From Candidatus Enterenecus stercoripullorum (GTDB lineage Bacteria; Bacillota; Clostridia; Oscillospirales; Oscillospiraceae): 47,751 bases of DNA. Of this stretch, positions 18,283 through 26,496 are shown piece after piece. The first letter of the stretch is position 1, and each line of letters opens with the position of its first letter. The translations under genes were made by a program, and so were the position numbers. Under the pieces are notes generated by a model, which did no database searches, had not been told where the DNA came from, and saw only the letters and a list, made by a program, of their open reading frames with translations. The stretch spans positions 1 through 47,751 of the forward strand of contig DVKM01000075.1 in the NCBI GenBank assembly GCA_018716015.1. Reading direction: 5' to 3'.

Positions 18283-19389
18283 TTGGACCAGTTTGCCACC
18301 GTGATCCGGCCGGAGATTCCGGCGGGCCGCCGGGTGATCGCCGTCAGCGACATTCACGGGAACCTGCCCTTTCTGAAGGGCGTGCTGGAAAAGGCGAAGT
18401 TTTCCCCGGCGGATGTGCTGGTGCTGGTGGGTGACCTGTTTGAAAAGGGGAAGAACAGCCTGGCAACCCTGCGCTATCTTTTGGAGCTGCAGCAGACCCA
18501 CACCGTATATCCCCTGTGCGGGAACTGCGACCATATCGACCGGATCTTTCTGGAAAACCGCCCTGGGGTGGACCAGCGGCTGTGGCCGGTCTTTCGCTAT
18601 TGGGGTGCGCGCTCCCTGATTTTGCAGCTGGCCGTTGAGCTGGGCATGAAGGCGGAGGGGCCGGAGGATTTGCCGGCCATCCGCCAGGCTGTGCGGGAGC
18701 GCTTTCCCCGGGAAACCCGGTTTTTGCTGACGCTGCCCCATATTCTGGAGGCGGGCAACTATATCTTTGTCCACGGCGGGATTCCCCGGGAGGACCGGCT
18801 GGAGGAGTTAGAGGCCTATCCCTGCATGAAAAACGACGATTTTCTGGGGCAGGGCCTGTCCTTTCATAAGTGGGTGGTGGTGGGCCACTGGCCTGTGACC
18901 CTGTATAACCCCCGTATTCCCACTGCCAGGCCCTTGATCTGCCGGGAGCGGCACATCGTATCCATTGACGGGGGCTGCGTGCTCAAGCTGGACGGGCAGC
19001 TCAACGCCTTGATGATTCCGGACGTCCATGGGGATGATATGGATTATGTGGCCTATGACGGCCTGCCGGTGGTGGTGGCCGACCAGGAGCAGCAGGCCAG
19101 CGCCAATTCCATCAATATCCGCTGGAGCGACAGCGCCATTGAGGTGCTCCGGGAGGAGGGGGACTGCTGCTGGTGCCGGCATCTGTCCACCGGGCGGGAG
19201 CTGTGGATCTTGAAGGAGTACATCTATCCCAGGAGGTCTGACGGAAAGCTGCACTGCGAGGACACCACCGACTATCTGCTGCCAGTGTCCCCGGGGGACC
19301 GGCTGGCCCTGGTGCGGCGCAGCAGCCGGGGGTATATGGTGAAGAAGCACGGCGCCACCGGCTGGTACCGGGGTCGCCTGCGGGAGTGA
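18283..19389 (+). CDS. Calcineurin-like metallophosphoesterase with C-terminal extension
   Basis: 368 residues. The metal-binding motifs of the family are present: SDIHGN (about 22-27), VGDLFEKG (about 52), GNCDH in place of GNHD (about 82), VHGGI (about 163) and GHWP (about 203). This pattern fits PrpE/ApaH-like protein or nucleotide phosphatases. The last 85 residues are unrelated to the phosphatase core and look like an SH3-type or other beta domain (YLLPVSPGDRLALV, YMVKKHGATGWYRG). The start is a TTG at 18283, ten bases after AGAAAGGAGG; no better ATG exists. The FAD protein gene follows 29 bases downstream, probably in one operon. Confidence 0.82.
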   Translation: MDQFATVIRPEIPAGRRVIAVSDIHGNLPFLKGVLEKAKFSPADVLVLVGDLFEKGKNSLATLRYLLELQQTHTVYPLCGNCDHIDRIFLENRPGVDQRLWPVFRYWGARSLILQLAVELGMKAEGPEDLPAIRQAVRERFPRETRFLLTLPHILEAGNYIFVHGGIPREDRLEELEAYPCMKNDDFLGQGLSFHKWVVVGHWPVTLYNPRIPTARPLICRERHIVSIDGGCVLKLDGQLNALMIPDVHGDDMDYVAYDGLPVVVADQEQQASANSINIRWSDSAIEVLREEGDCCWCRHLSTGRELWILKEYIYPRRSDGKLHCEDTTDYLLPVSPGDRLALVRRSSRGYMVKKHGATGWYRGRLRE

Positions 19390-19418
19390 AGCGCCAAGGA
19401 AAGGAACAGGAGACGGAC

Positions 19419-20819
19419 ATGAACAACCGCTATGACGTCATGATTTTGGGGACCGGGGAGGCCGGTATTTTCGCCGCCTATGAGCTGGCCCGGAAGTGCC
19501 CCGGTACGAAGGTGCTGGTGGTGGAGCAGGGCGAAGATATCTACCACCGCAGCTGCCCCATTGTAGCCGGCAAGGTGAAAAGCTGCATCCAGTGCAAGGT
19601 ATGCGGCACCATGTGCGGCTTTGGGGGCGCGGGGGCTTTTTCCGATGGGAAATTCAACTTCACCACCGCCTTTGGCGGCTGGCTCACCGATTTTCTGGAG
19701 CCTGCCGAGGTGATGGAACTCATCGACTACGTGGACGCCATCAACGTGGAACATGGGGCCACCACCCAGGTGTACTCCACCTCCACCTCCCAGGCCAAGA
19801 CCCTGGAGCGGCAGGCTTTGCAGTACGATCTGCACCTGCTCCAGGCCCGGTGTAAGCACCTGGGCACCGAGAACAACCTGCGTATCCTCACCAACATCTA
19901 TGAGCACATCCGGGATAAGCACACCTTCCTGTTCCACACCCCGGTGCGGGAGATCGAAGTGGACCCGGCGGGGGGCTATGTGCTGGTGACGGAACAGGGG
20001 GAGCGGTATGCCGCCCCCTATCTCATCGCGGGCCCGGGGCGCAGCGGGGCGGAGTGGTTTTCAAACCAGTGCAAGAAACTGGGGCTGGAGCTGATCAACA
20101 ACCAGGTGGACATCGGCGTGCGGGTGGAGCTGCCAGCCACCATTTTCGAGCACATCACCGACGCGGTGTACGAGTCCAAGCTGGTCTACCGCACCAAGCA
20201 GTACGGGGACCAGGTGCGCACCTTCTGCATGAACCCCTACGGCCATGTGGTGGCGGAGAATGTGGAGGGTATCAACACCGTCAACGGCCACTCCTACTCC
20301 GATCCCAAGCTCCAAAGTGAGAACACCAACTTCGCCCTGCTGGTGTCCAACCGCTTCACCCAGCCCTTTAACGAGCCCTACCGCTACGGCAAGCACATCG
20401 CTTCCCTGAGCAACATGCTGGCGGGCGGGGTGCTGGTGCAGCGCTTCGGGGATTTGATCTCCGGCATCCGCACCAACGACCACCGGCTGAGCAAGTCCTT
20501 CACACGGCCCACCCTCACCGCAGCGGTGCCCGGCGACCTGTCCCTGGCCTTGCCCAAGCGGCAGCTGGATGATATCATCGAGATGATATACGCCCTGGAT
20601 AAGCTGGCCCCCGGCACGGCCAATTATGATACCCTGCTGTACGGCGCGGAGGTGAAGTTCTATTCCGCCCGCATCAGCCTGTCCAACGAGCTGGAGACTG
20701 CCCTGCCCGGCTTTTTCGCCGTAGGCGACGGCGCGGGGGTCACCCGCGGCCTGGCCCAGGCAGGGGCGTCGGGGATCAAGGCGGCCCGGGTGGTGGTCCA
20801 ACGGCTGAATCAGGAATAA
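19419..20819 (+). CDS. FAD-dependent oxidoreductase (COG2509-like)
   Basis: 466 residues. The N-terminal dinucleotide site reads MILGTGEAGIFAAYEL, followed by an acidic end of the second strand (VVEQGED). A cysteine-rich stretch CIQCKVCGTMCGFGGAGAFSDGK (about 60-82; six residues separate key cysteine pairs) is typical of the uncharacterised NAD(FAD)-utilising dehydrogenases. The C-terminus has GFFAVGDGAGVTRGLAQAG, the second FAD contact. Substrate unknown. The ATG at 19419 has AACAGGAG upstream. It probably shares a transcript with the phosphoesterase. Confidence 0.85.
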   Translation: MNNRYDVMILGTGEAGIFAAYELARKCPGTKVLVVEQGEDIYHRSCPIVAGKVKSCIQCKVCGTMCGFGGAGAFSDGKFNFTTAFGGWLTDFLEPAEVMELIDYVDAINVEHGATTQVYSTSTSQAKTLERQALQYDLHLLQARCKHLGTENNLRILTNIYEHIRDKHTFLFHTPVREIEVDPAGGYVLVTEQGERYAAPYLIAGPGRSGAEWFSNQCKKLGLELINNQVDIGVRVELPATIFEHITDAVYESKLVYRTKQYGDQVRTFCMNPYGHVVAENVEGINTVNGHSYSDPKLQSENTNFALLVSNRFTQPFNEPYRYGKHIASLSNMLAGGVLVQRFGDLISGIRTNDHRLSKSFTRPTLTAAVPGDLSLALPKRQLDDIIEMIYALDKLAPGTANYDTLLYGAEVKFYSARISLSNELETALPGFFAVGDGAGVTRGLAQAGASGIKAARVVVQRLNQE

Positions 20820-20967
20820 GACTTTCCCGGTCCAGGCCGCAGAGGAAATATGGGGTCCCCACAAAAGGGAAACTTTTGTGGGGAAAGGAGACGCAGCGGA
20901 ACGACTGAGCTTTCGCTGTCAGGGGGAAGCGAGGGTTGTGGAACTTGCGGCGACACGGCCCAGGCTG

Positions 20968-20998
20968 CCCCCCTTCCGAAGCTGCTTCGGAAGGGGGG
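20968..20998 (+). terminator. Terminator after the FAD oxidoreductase gene
   Basis: A perfect 14-bp stem (20968-20981 with 20985-20998) closes a CTG loop and is followed by CTTTCC. An additional 11-bp stem (20857-20867 with 20873-20883) lies closer to the stop. Confidence 0.7.
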
Positions 20999-21237
20999 CT
21001 TTCCAATACAGGGCTATATAGTGAACGGATAATTTTTTTGTCAGTGCTTTTATCCCCAAAAGGTTCTGAAAAGGGGGAAAGATACAATAGGGCAAAATTC
21101 CCGCACACAGGTTGGATCAGTGGATTTCAACAACTTCCACAGAGTTTTCCACATGGCCGCGGACTCAGAGAACGGATAGAACCGGTAGACATAAAGAATG
21201 TCAAGAGTTATTTTATAGGCAATACTCTGAAAAAAGG

Positions 21238-21269
21238 AACCGGCAGCCCCTTCCTGCGGGCTGCCGGTT
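21238..21269 (-). terminator. Terminator after pepF
   Basis: A 12-bp stem (21238-21249 with 21258-21269) lies 22 bases past the pepF stop. On the minus strand it is followed by CCTTTTTTC, a good T-tract. Confidence 0.85.
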
Positions 21270-21291
21270 TTGGAGCATACCAACGGAATAA

Positions 21292-23097
21292 TCAGTCGGC
21301 CATAAGGGCTTTCATTTCGTCCAGTAGGGAGCCGAACAGGTCCAGGGCGTCCTGTATGGGCTTGGGGCTGGACATGTCCACTCCGGCCCCCTTGAGCAGG
21401 TCTACCGGATCCTGGGAACAGCCTCCAGACAGGAAGCCCAGGTAGTCCTTCACCGCGCGCTCGCCTTCTTTCAGGATGCGGCGGGACAGGGCGATGGCGG
21501 CGGAATAGCCGGTGGCGTACTGGTAGACGTAGTAATTGTAGTAGAAGTGGGGGATGCGGGCCCACTCCAGGGCGATCTCGTCGTCGGACACCATATCAGG
21601 GCCGTAGTATTTCTCGTTGAGGGCCTTGTACTCCTTGGACAGCAGGTCGGCGGTGAGAGTCTCCCCCTGGGCGTTGAGCTGGCCCATGCGCAGCTCGAAC
21701 TCAGCGAACATGGTCTGGCGGTAGAGGGTGCCCTTGAACTGCTCCAGGAAGTGATTGATCAGCCAGGCACGCTCCTTTTTGTCGGCGGTCCGGCCCAGCA
21801 GGTATTCCATAAGCAGGGCTTCGTTGCAGGTGGAGGCCACCTCAGCCACAAAGATCACATAGTCCCGGTAGGGGGCGGGCTGATTCCGGTTGGACAGGTA
21901 GGAGTGGACGGCGTGGCCCATCTCGTGGGCCAGGGTAAACATGCTGTCCAGGTTGTCCTGGTGGTTGAGCAGGACATAGGGATGGCACAGGGCTCCGGCG
22001 GAGTATGCCCCGGAGCGCTTGCCCACATTTTCCCGCACGTCGATCCAGCGGTGGTCAAAGCCCTCCTTGATGATGGCCCGGTAGTCCTCGCCCAAGGGCG
22101 CCAGGGCCTCATACACGGTCTGCTTGGCCTGGGGGAAGGAGATGACCTTGTCCGCGCCGGACACCATGGGGGCGTAGATGTCGTACATGTGCAGCTGGTC
22201 CACCCCCAGCAGCTTCTTACGCAGGCGCACATAGCGGTGGAGCTTGTCCAGGTTGGCGTTTACCGTGTCAATGAGGTTGTGGTACACCTGGGGAGGCACC
22301 CGGGTGCCCGCCACCGCGGCGGCCAGAGGGCTTTCGTAATTCCGGGCGGTGGCATAGAACTGCAGCTGCTTGACCTGGGCGGAGAGCACTGCGGCAGCGG
22401 TGTTGCGCACGGAACCATAGGTCTTGTAGTAGGTCTGGAAGGCGTTTTCCCGCAGGGCGCGGTCCTCGCTCATCTGAGTTGGGACGAAGGAGCCGGCCGA
22501 CAGGGGGACGGCGTTGCCCTGTCCGTCCACGGCGTCGGGGAAGGTCAGGTCGGCGTTGGTGAGCTTGCCGTAAATATCCTGGGGAGCCTGGGCCATCTCG
22601 CCGGTGGCGGCCAGTAGCTTCTCCTCTGCGTCGGACAGCACATGGGCCCGCCGGTCCTGAAGGACCTGGAAGGTGCGGCGGTACAGCTCCAGGCCGGGCT
22701 CCTGGGCATAGAACTGCTCCAGGGACTCCGGAGCAATGCGGATCAACTCCGGGGTGGCGAAGGCGGAAGCGCTGTTCATCTCCACCAGAGCGCTCATCAG
22801 CTTGCCCTGCATGGCTTGGTACTCAGGCACCCGGGTATCCTGGTCGCCCTTGCGGAAAGCGTAGTTGGCCAGGTTGTTGACATGGGTGTCCACCTCCTGG
22901 TTCAAATCCATAAACTCCAAAAGGGTCTTGGCGCTCTCAGCCAGGCGGCCGGCGTAGCCGGGAATGCGGGCGGCCAGGGCGCGGGTCTCGTCCAGATCCT
23001 TCTGCCAGGCCTGGTCGTTGGGATAGAGGTCGGTGAGGTCCCAGGTCTCTTCCACAGGGACCTCACTGCGTTCGGGAATTTTTTTGATCTCAGCCAT
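21292..23097 (-). CDS. pepF: Oligoendopeptidase F (M3 metallopeptidase)
   Basis: 601 residues, the standard PepF length. The zinc site HEMGH (His391, Glu392, His395) is intact, with the downstream glutamate region near FVAEVASTCNEALL that supplies the third ligand. The N-terminal TWDLTDLYPND start is characteristic of the family. It is a cytosolic enzyme that cuts short peptides. The ATG at 23097 has GGAGG eight bases upstream; a longer in-frame extension to 23223 has no ribosome site. It is monocistronic with its own terminator. Confidence 0.95.
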   Translation of the reverse strand: MAEIKKIPERSEVPVEETWDLTDLYPNDQAWQKDLDETRALAARIPGYAGRLAESAKTLLEFMDLNQEVDTHVNNLANYAFRKGDQDTRVPEYQAMQGKLMSALVEMNSASAFATPELIRIAPESLEQFYAQEPGLELYRRTFQVLQDRRAHVLSDAEEKLLAATGEMAQAPQDIYGKLTNADLTFPDAVDGQGNAVPLSAGSFVPTQMSEDRALRENAFQTYYKTYGSVRNTAAAVLSAQVKQLQFYATARNYESPLAAAVAGTRVPPQVYHNLIDTVNANLDKLHRYVRLRKKLLGVDQLHMYDIYAPMVSGADKVISFPQAKQTVYEALAPLGEDYRAIIKEGFDHRWIDVRENVGKRSGAYSAGALCHPYVLLNHQDNLDSMFTLAHEMGHAVHSYLSNRNQPAPYRDYVIFVAEVASTCNEALLMEYLLGRTADKKERAWLINHFLEQFKGTLYRQTMFAEFELRMGQLNAQGETLTADLLSKEYKALNEKYYGPDMVSDDEIALEWARIPHFYYNYYVYQYATGYSAAIALSRRILKEGERAVKDYLGFLSGGCSQDPVDLLKGAGVDMSSPKPIQDALDLFGSLLDEMKALMAD

Positions 23098-23330
23098 TGT
23101 CTTGCCTCCAAAAATCAGAATGATGGGCACAGTCTCATCGCCCGTAATCATAGCACAGTGGAAGGAATTGTACAAGACCCAGAAACCCGGGGACACGGGG
23201 CGGCAATAAGATGCTGTTGCCAAATTGTCACCCTTTTGTTGTTGTCTTTTGCTCTTGCCTGTGATACCCTGGAAAAAATTCCTGGTGGGCGCAAGCCCGG
23301 CCGGAACGGAAAACCCGAGGAGGTGTCACG

Positions 23331-23780
23331 ATGAAATTAGCCGAAGCATTGCAGGAGCGCTCGGACCTCAACCGCCAGATTGAGCAGTTGAAGTTCCGCT
23401 TGGTCAACAATGCTGTGGTCCAGGAGGGGGAGGCCCCCGCCGAGGACCCGGTTCAGCTGCTGGAGCAGATAAACCACAGCATAGCCCGGCTGGAGGAGCT
23501 GATGGCCGCCATCAACCTGGCCAACTGCCGCACGGTGGTGGATGGCATGACCTTGACCCAGCTCATTGCCCGAAAGGACTGCCTGCGCCTGAAGGTGGAG
23601 GCCTACCGGGATTTGGCGGAGGCGGCCAGCCAGACCGCCCACCGGGCCACCCGCTCGGAGATCCGCATCCTCAGTGCCGTGGACGTCAAGGCTGTCCAGG
23701 GGGAGGCGGATTCCATGGCCAAGGAGCTGCGTTTGCTGGACAATCAGCTCCAGCAGACCAACTGGATGACAGAACTGTAA
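23331..23780 (+). CDS. DIP1984 family (septicolysin-annotated) protein
   Basis: 149 residues, predicted to be mainly coiled helices: MKLAEALQERSDLNRQIEQL at the start, a central VDGMTLTQLIARKDCLRLKVEAY stretch and a Gln-rich LLDNQLQQTNWMTEL end. This matches my recollection of the DIP1984 family, often labelled septicolysin without functional evidence. No signal peptide or membrane segment is present, so a secreted toxin role is unlikely. The ribosome site GAGGAGGTG is strong. A structured tRNA-like RNA begins about 25 bases after its stop, and the first good plus-strand terminator is at 24000-24036, so gene and RNA appear to share a transcript. Confidence 0.8.
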   Translation: MKLAEALQERSDLNRQIEQLKFRLVNNAVVQEGEAPAEDPVQLLEQINHSIARLEELMAAINLANCRTVVDGMTLTQLIARKDCLRLKVEAYRDLAEAASQTAHRATRSEIRILSAVDVKAVQGEADSMAKELRLLDNQLQQTNWMTEL

Positions 23781-23801
23781 CCGGCGGCGGCTGGTAGCCG
23801 G

Positions 23802-23900
23802 CGGTGCGAATGTGATCTCAGCGGCTGAGAATGAGTCCGCAGGTGGCATGCGTCCAAGGGCAGGCGCCGGGTTCGAATCCCGATGGAATCGTAATGCCCC
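23802..23900 (+). ncRNA. tRNA-like structured RNA downstream of the DIP1984 gene (possible Y RNA-like)
   Basis: Three arms in tRNA order can be drawn. A D-like arm TCTC-AGCGGCT-GAGA (23816-23830) has the GG of a D-loop. A middle arm CGCA-GGTGGCA-TGCG (23838-23852) has a seven-base loop but G instead of U at the position before the anticodon. A T-like arm CGGG-TTCGAAT-CCCG (23868-23882) is a near-perfect T-loop. There is no clean seven-pair acceptor stem and no CCA end; a weak closing helix (23805-23809 with 23889-23893) is possible. It is therefore not a decoding tRNA. Bacterial Y RNAs (Yrl) are known tRNA mimics with such arms, which is the best match I can offer; no Ro60 gene is in the window. 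Exact ends are unknown. Confidence 0.6.
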
Positions 23901-23999
23901 GACCGCGCACGACCGTATTGTGACCGTTACATTGTATCACCCAGCATTGGCCGCCGGCGAGGGCGGGCACGGGGGCCCGCCGCCCGGAAAAGGCAGCGA

Positions 24000-24036
24000 C
24001 AGAGCGTCTGGTTTCTACACCAGACGCTCTGTTTTG
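24000..24036 (+). terminator. Terminator of the DIP1984/tRNA-like RNA transcript
   Basis: A perfect 13-bp stem (24000-24012 with 24019-24031) with a six-base loop is followed by TTTTG on the plus strand. It also lies just past the convergent ABC permease stop at 24042 and may serve both. A GC stem (23962-23968 with 23975-23981) precedes it. Confidence 0.8.
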
Positions 24037-24041
24037 TCTAG

Positions 24042-25658
24042 CTATTTCACCCGGAAGGTTCGGGGGGCCCGGAGGTAGACCAGGGCGAGGATGACGGCGG
24101 AGTACACCACCGTCACCGCCAGCACCAGCAGGGTGAACCAGGAAGGGGTGCTGCGGATCTGGATGCAGGCGTAGCACACCGCATACACCGAGAAGTTGAT
24201 GGCGGAGAAAAAGGGATTTTTCACCTGCAGGTCCGAGGTGTAGGGCTGGAACAGGTAGTACATGCCCAGGCAGTGGACGGAGAAAAACACCCCCAGGCAC
24301 AAAATGGCGGCCAGGAAGATCAGGTACTCATCCAGGGGCGGGCGCCCTCCGGCACATAGGGTGAGCACCGTGAACATGACGCACACCGCCCCGGACACCG
24401 CCAGATTGACCCCGCACAGCCGCTGGAACCGGAGCAGGAAGTTCTTCAATATCACATCCCCCTGGCGGTACCAGGGGTACTTCAGCATGGCCAGGTCGCA
24501 GTTGTAGAACATGGCCTTACAGATGCGGGTGCCCACGGTGTTGTCCATGAAGTACAGGAAGAACACGCAGTAGGGCAGGGACAGGGGGACCAGGTCGAAC
24601 ATCTCCGCCGTCTCCCTGCCCCGGAATAGGAGCAAGGCCACGGCCCCCACCACTGTCACCCCGGCGAGAATGGCCAGCACGATTTTCACCGGCTTGTAGA
24701 GCATCCGGCGGTGGCGGCGGAAGAACAGGGCCTGGAGATAGGGCCAGCCGGTGAGCCGGGATTCCCCCTCCGCCGTCAGGTCGCTATCCTTGAGCTGCAC
24801 ATCACTGAATTGGGAGCCGGAGGCCTTTTTCTTGGCCAGCTCAGGAGAGACAGACTCCGCCTTGCAGGTGTCCAGCACCAGGCGGTAGTAGCTGGGGAAG
24901 CGGACCATGTAGACCGCCCCCAGTGCACCCAGCACAGCCAGCACGGCCACAACCGCCGGGTGGAGCAGCGCGTCCTGGGGGCGGGCCTGGGGCCAAACCA
25001 GCAGACAGACGGAGGCTCCCACTATGCCCAACACTACCAGCAGAATGATGTACCACACCTTGCTGCCGATGCTCACCCCGGTGCGGCTGTAGAGGGCCAG
25101 GTGGATGGCCTCGGCGGCCAGGCGGACAAAGGCCAGCTCCAGGCCGATGACCAGCCCTGCCCAGGCCCCCGCTCCCAGCAGGGTAGTGACGATCATGAGC
25201 AGGGGGGTGAAGCCGGCCAGCTCAGCCAGATGGTGGCCCAGGCCGGTGATCATCTGATAGCGCTTGGCGCTCATGCCCATCATGCGCACGCAGACATATT
25301 TTAGCTGGGAGGGGGCCACCGCGTGGGGCTGGAGCATGGTGCCGATCAGAAAGCTGAACCATAGGAAAATCCAGCAGAAGGGGCCAAGGTTGGCCGGGGC
25401 CAGAGCATCCTGGGGGCCGTCCAGAGCCAGGGAGGCGGAGAAGAGCAGCAGCGCCGCCAGATACAGCACCTTGCCCACCACGGCCTTTAAGGCCCACCAC
25501 AGGCTCTGAAAGACGAACAGGGCGAACTTGCCCTCTTCGGCGGAGTAGAGATGGTCGGTGAGCAGCCGGCGGATCAGGGGCAGGCGGCCGATCCAGTAGA
25601 TGAGCTTGTTGCCCCGGATGGCCCCATTGATGCGAAAGATGGTCCAGGCGTTACCCAT
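24042..25658 (-). CDS. ABC exporter membrane subunit (large permease)
   Basis: 538 residues with roughly ten to twelve hydrophobic segments spread over the full length, in two halves separated by a soluble stretch (about 280-325) holding SPELAKKKASGSQFSDVQLKDSD. It resembles the putative ABC exporter permeases of Firmicutes rather than importers. The ATG at 25658 overlaps the upstream ATPase stop by eight bases, with GGGGAGGAAC as ribosome site, so the pair is translationally coupled. Substrate unknown; no binding protein is present, which fits export. Confidence 0.75.
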   Translation of the reverse strand: MGNAWTIFRINGAIRGNKLIYWIGRLPLIRRLLTDHLYSAEEGKFALFVFQSLWWALKAVVGKVLYLAALLLFSASLALDGPQDALAPANLGPFCWIFLWFSFLIGTMLQPHAVAPSQLKYVCVRMMGMSAKRYQMITGLGHHLAELAGFTPLLMIVTTLLGAGAWAGLVIGLELAFVRLAAEAIHLALYSRTGVSIGSKVWYIILLVVLGIVGASVCLLVWPQARPQDALLHPAVVAVLAVLGALGAVYMVRFPSYYRLVLDTCKAESVSPELAKKKASGSQFSDVQLKDSDLTAEGESRLTGWPYLQALFFRRHRRMLYKPVKIVLAILAGVTVVGAVALLLFRGRETAEMFDLVPLSLPYCVFFLYFMDNTVGTRICKAMFYNCDLAMLKYPWYRQGDVILKNFLLRFQRLCGVNLAVSGAVCVMFTVLTLCAGGRPPLDEYLIFLAAILCLGVFFSVHCLGMYYLFQPYTSDLQVKNPFFSAINFSVYAVCYACIQIRSTPSWFTLLVLAVTVVYSAVILALVYLRAPRTFRVK

Positions 25659-26367
25659 GTTCCTCCCCCTCGTCCTTGAGAATGTCCACAATACGCTGCT
25701 CAAACTCAGGAGTGTGGATGAGAGCCGGGTCCACCGCTTCCAGAAGGCCGTGGTTGAGCACCACGATCTCGTCGCATAGGTCGGTGGCCAGCTGTAGGAT
25801 GTGGGTGGAGAAGATGAGAATGTGCTCGTCCCTCATCTCCCGCAGCAGGTTCTTCATCTCCAGGGCGGCCACCACGTCAAAGGAGGTCAGGGGCTCGTCC
25901 AGCAAAATCACCGGCGGGCGGCCGATGAGGAAGCACAGCATCTGCACCTTATTCTTCATGCCGTGGGAGTAGCCCCGCATGAGCCGGTGGCGGTCGTCCG
26001 GGTCGATGCCCACCAGGGCCAGCCAGTCGTCGGGGGTGCGGCCCGTCTGGCCCGGATCCCCGGTGATCTCCAGGAAGAACTTGACAAATTCATAGCCGGT
26101 GAGAAATTCCGGCACCACCGGGGTGGACAGCACGTAGCCGATATCCCCCTGCCCCAGGGGCCGGGGCGAAGCGCCATTCAACGCCAGCTCCACCTTGCCG
26201 CTGTCCGGGGGATACTCGGCGGACAAGCAGTTAAAGAGGGTGGTCTTGCCCGCCCCATTGCGGCCTAACAGGCCGTAGATGCCCTCCCTGGGGAAGGTGT
26301 AGCTGGCCCCTTTGAGCACCTGCTTGGTGCCAAAGTTCTTTACCAGCTCCTGTATGATCAGTTCCAT
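25651..26367 (-). CDS. ABC exporter ATP-binding subunit
   Basis: 238 residues. Walker A GRNGAGKTT is at 35-43. The signature region reads YSHGMKNK instead of the usual LSGGQ, as in many exporter ATPases of the CcmA/BcrA type. Walker B ILLDEPLTSFD follows, and the switch histidine is in FSTHILQL. It pairs with the large permease encoded just downstream. The ATG at 26367 has GGAGGAGAG upstream; a TTG 15 bases earlier would overlap that site. The operon has its own promoter at 26415-26443. Confidence 0.87.
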   Translation of the reverse strand: MELIIQELVKNFGTKQVLKGASYTFPREGIYGLLGRNGAGKTTLFNCLSAEYPPDSGKVELALNGASPRPLGQGDIGYVLSTPVVPEFLTGYEFVKFFLEITGDPGQTGRTPDDWLALVGIDPDDRHRLMRGYSHGMKNKVQMLCFLIGRPPVILLDEPLTSFDVVAALEMKNLLREMRDEHILIFSTHILQLATDLCDEIVVLNHGLLEAVDPALIHTPEFEQRIVDILKDEGEEHG

Positions 26368-26414
26368 AGCCCTCTCCTCCAAACCGGGAAATTTCCGGAA
26401 GTTTCTTGTCTCTC

Positions 26415-26443
26415 AGATTAGCGGACCTGCCCCGCGCTGTCAA
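26415..26443 (-). promoter_or_regulatory. Promoter of the ABC exporter pair
   Basis: Minus strand TTGACA (26438-26443), 17 bases, TAATCT (26415-26420). A dyad TGGACAT-GA-ATGTCCA (26477-26492) lies about 35 bases upstream of the -35 box and could be an operator. Confidence 0.65.
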
Positions 26444-26496
26444 TAGTTCAGAGCATAAGATTGTTTTAAGATTGACTGGACATGAATGTCCAAAAC

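Larger units (their letters stand above)
20820..21291. other. 472-base intergenic region with repeats, terminators and DnaA-box-like sites
   Basis: No credible gene was seen. From left to right it holds a CCCCACAAAAG stem (20857-20883), the terminator of the FAD gene (20968-20998), an AT-rich stretch, two DnaA-box-like sites CTTCCACAGAGTTTTCCACA (21134-21153), a GGTAGACATAA...GTCAAGAG element (21184-21207) also found near 47326, and the pepF terminator (21238-21269). Confidence 0.5.

Noticed and set aside
23802-23900. Ordinary tRNA gene
   Set aside because: The T-arm is good, but there is no seven-pair acceptor stem, no U before the anticodon position and no CCA, so it is reported as tRNA-like RNA instead.
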